From positions 139,276 to 203,275 of the forward strand of contig MEPO01000027.1 of the NCBI GenBank assembly GCA_001769805.1: 64,000 bases of DNA, written 5' to 3'. This document shows, piece after piece, positions 63,681 to 64,000 of the stretch. Source of the stretch: Bdellovibrionales bacterium GWA1_52_35. GTDB lineage: Bacteria > Bdellovibrionota > UBA1018. The first letter of the stretch is position 1. Each line of letters starts with the position of its first letter. A program made the translations under genes and the position numbers. Below the pieces are notes generated by a model. That model ran no database searches and was not told the DNA's origin. It saw only the letters and a program-made list of their open reading frames with translations.

Positions 63681-64000
63681 CTAGCTGACTCGTTCGTAAA
63701 CCAGGTAGGAATGTGCCAGAGGTTGCGTTCGATCCTCCCGCGACACCTCCCGGAATTCCGCACGATTCCATTCAGGGAAGAGGGTATCGCCCTCGATCTG
63801 TGAATGGATGATTGTCAGGTACATTCGATCTACCAGAGAAATGGCCTCCGCGTAAACGAGTGCGCCCCCAATGACAAAAACTTCATCAACCTGGGTCAAC
63901 TGCGCGCGACAGTATTCGATGGCCCCAAGCAGAGAGGGGAAGACCAGAACGCCCTCAATCTTCAAACTTTTGTTACCGCTAATGACGAGATTTATGCGGT
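63681..64000 (-). CDS. folA: Dihydrofolate reductase, C-terminal part (cut by window edge)
   Basis: The open frame enters from the right edge and ends at a TAG at 63681. It reads RINLVISGNKSLKIEG, then VFVIGGALVYAEAI and the typical MYLTIIHSQIEGDTLFPEW, which is the C-terminal half of DHFR (NADPH-dependent reduction of dihydrofolate to tetrahydrofolate). The start lies outside the window. It lies 15 bases before the AspT-type gene on the same strand. Confidence 0.94.
   Translation of the reverse strand, partial: RINLVISGNKSLKIEGVLVFPSLLGAIEYCRAQLTQVDEVFVIGGALVYAEAISLVDRMYLTIIHSQIEGDTLFPEWNRAEFREVSREDRTQPLAHSYLVYERVS

Noticed and set aside
1..64000. CRISPR array, rRNA genes, prophage or toxin-antitoxin pair
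   Set aside because: No regularly spaced repeats, no rRNA-like sequence, and no recognisable phage or toxin-antitoxin genes were seen.

Overview
The window is a dense, roughly 50-55 % GC bacterial chromosome segment dominated by housekeeping genes. It carries diderm-type genes (TatC, an MsbA-like exporter, heptose-pathway and heptosyltransferase-like genes, a lipoprotein). Several families point to Bdellovibrionota/Oligoflexia: a TIGR02147-type regulator, an MglA-type polarity GTPase coupled to recR, paired DksA-like proteins, and flagellar genes. This placement is inferred from gene content; there is no rRNA in the window to confirm it.

Layout. 1-1.4 kb: tail of an unidentified gene, a hairpin-rich minus-strand stretch of unclear nature, and a small secreted protein. 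1.4-10.3 kb: glyS-ppdK, an MsbA-like ABC exporter, a GalE-GmhB fusion, recO and tRNA-Ala(CGC). 10.7-15.3 kb: a large Cys-rich lipoprotein, a membrane-anchored protein and an MFS transporter. 15.3-22.5 kb: an accessory-looking block with a HAD-phosphatase/ATPase fusion, a secreted Cx5R phosphatase, an overlapping operon (TIGR02147 regulator, HExxH secreted protein, six-Cys secreted protein) followed by a second six-Cys paralogue, a YgbA-like protein and a LysR regulator. 22.6-24.85 kb: a 2.1 kb insertion flanked by direct copies of the 5' end of dnaX, holding a secreted alpha/alpha-barrel-like enzyme gene that ends where a C-terminal domain should begin.

24.8-29 kb: dnaX-recR-mglA-dksA-like as one overlapping or closely spaced unit, then a 42-codon membrane peptide gene behind a good sigma-54 promoter match, then a second dksA-like gene. 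29-36.4 kb: a subtilase, ftsQ-ftsA-ftsZ (no mur genes alongside) and a divergent membrane M28 peptidase. 36.5-41.5 kb: rpsF-rpsR-DUF2232-rplI-dnaB, and tatC. 41.5-49 kb: a cyclophilin, hypotheticals, MarC, a double M16 peptidase, an RRM protein and hemW. 48.6-54.2 kb: grpE-dnaK-dnaJ followed by an LpoA-like protein. 54.4-60 kb: fliD-fliS-fliT-like-TPR-58 aa protein-GT9 glycosyltransferase, which reads as a filament-cap and possible flagellin-modification cluster. 60-64 kb: an MBL hydrolase, a DUF2934 protein, hypotheticals, an AspT-type transporter and the 3' part of folA, cut by the window edge.

The observations most worth following are the dnaX 5'-end duplication around the insertion, the sigma-54-linked small membrane peptide between two DksA-like genes, the GT9/58-aa pair behind the flagellar cap genes, the six-Cys/HExxH operon, and several domain fusions (GalE-GmhB, HAD-HerA-like ATPase, PPDK with a histone-H1-like tail). 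Several genes also have perfect inverted repeats touching their start codons.
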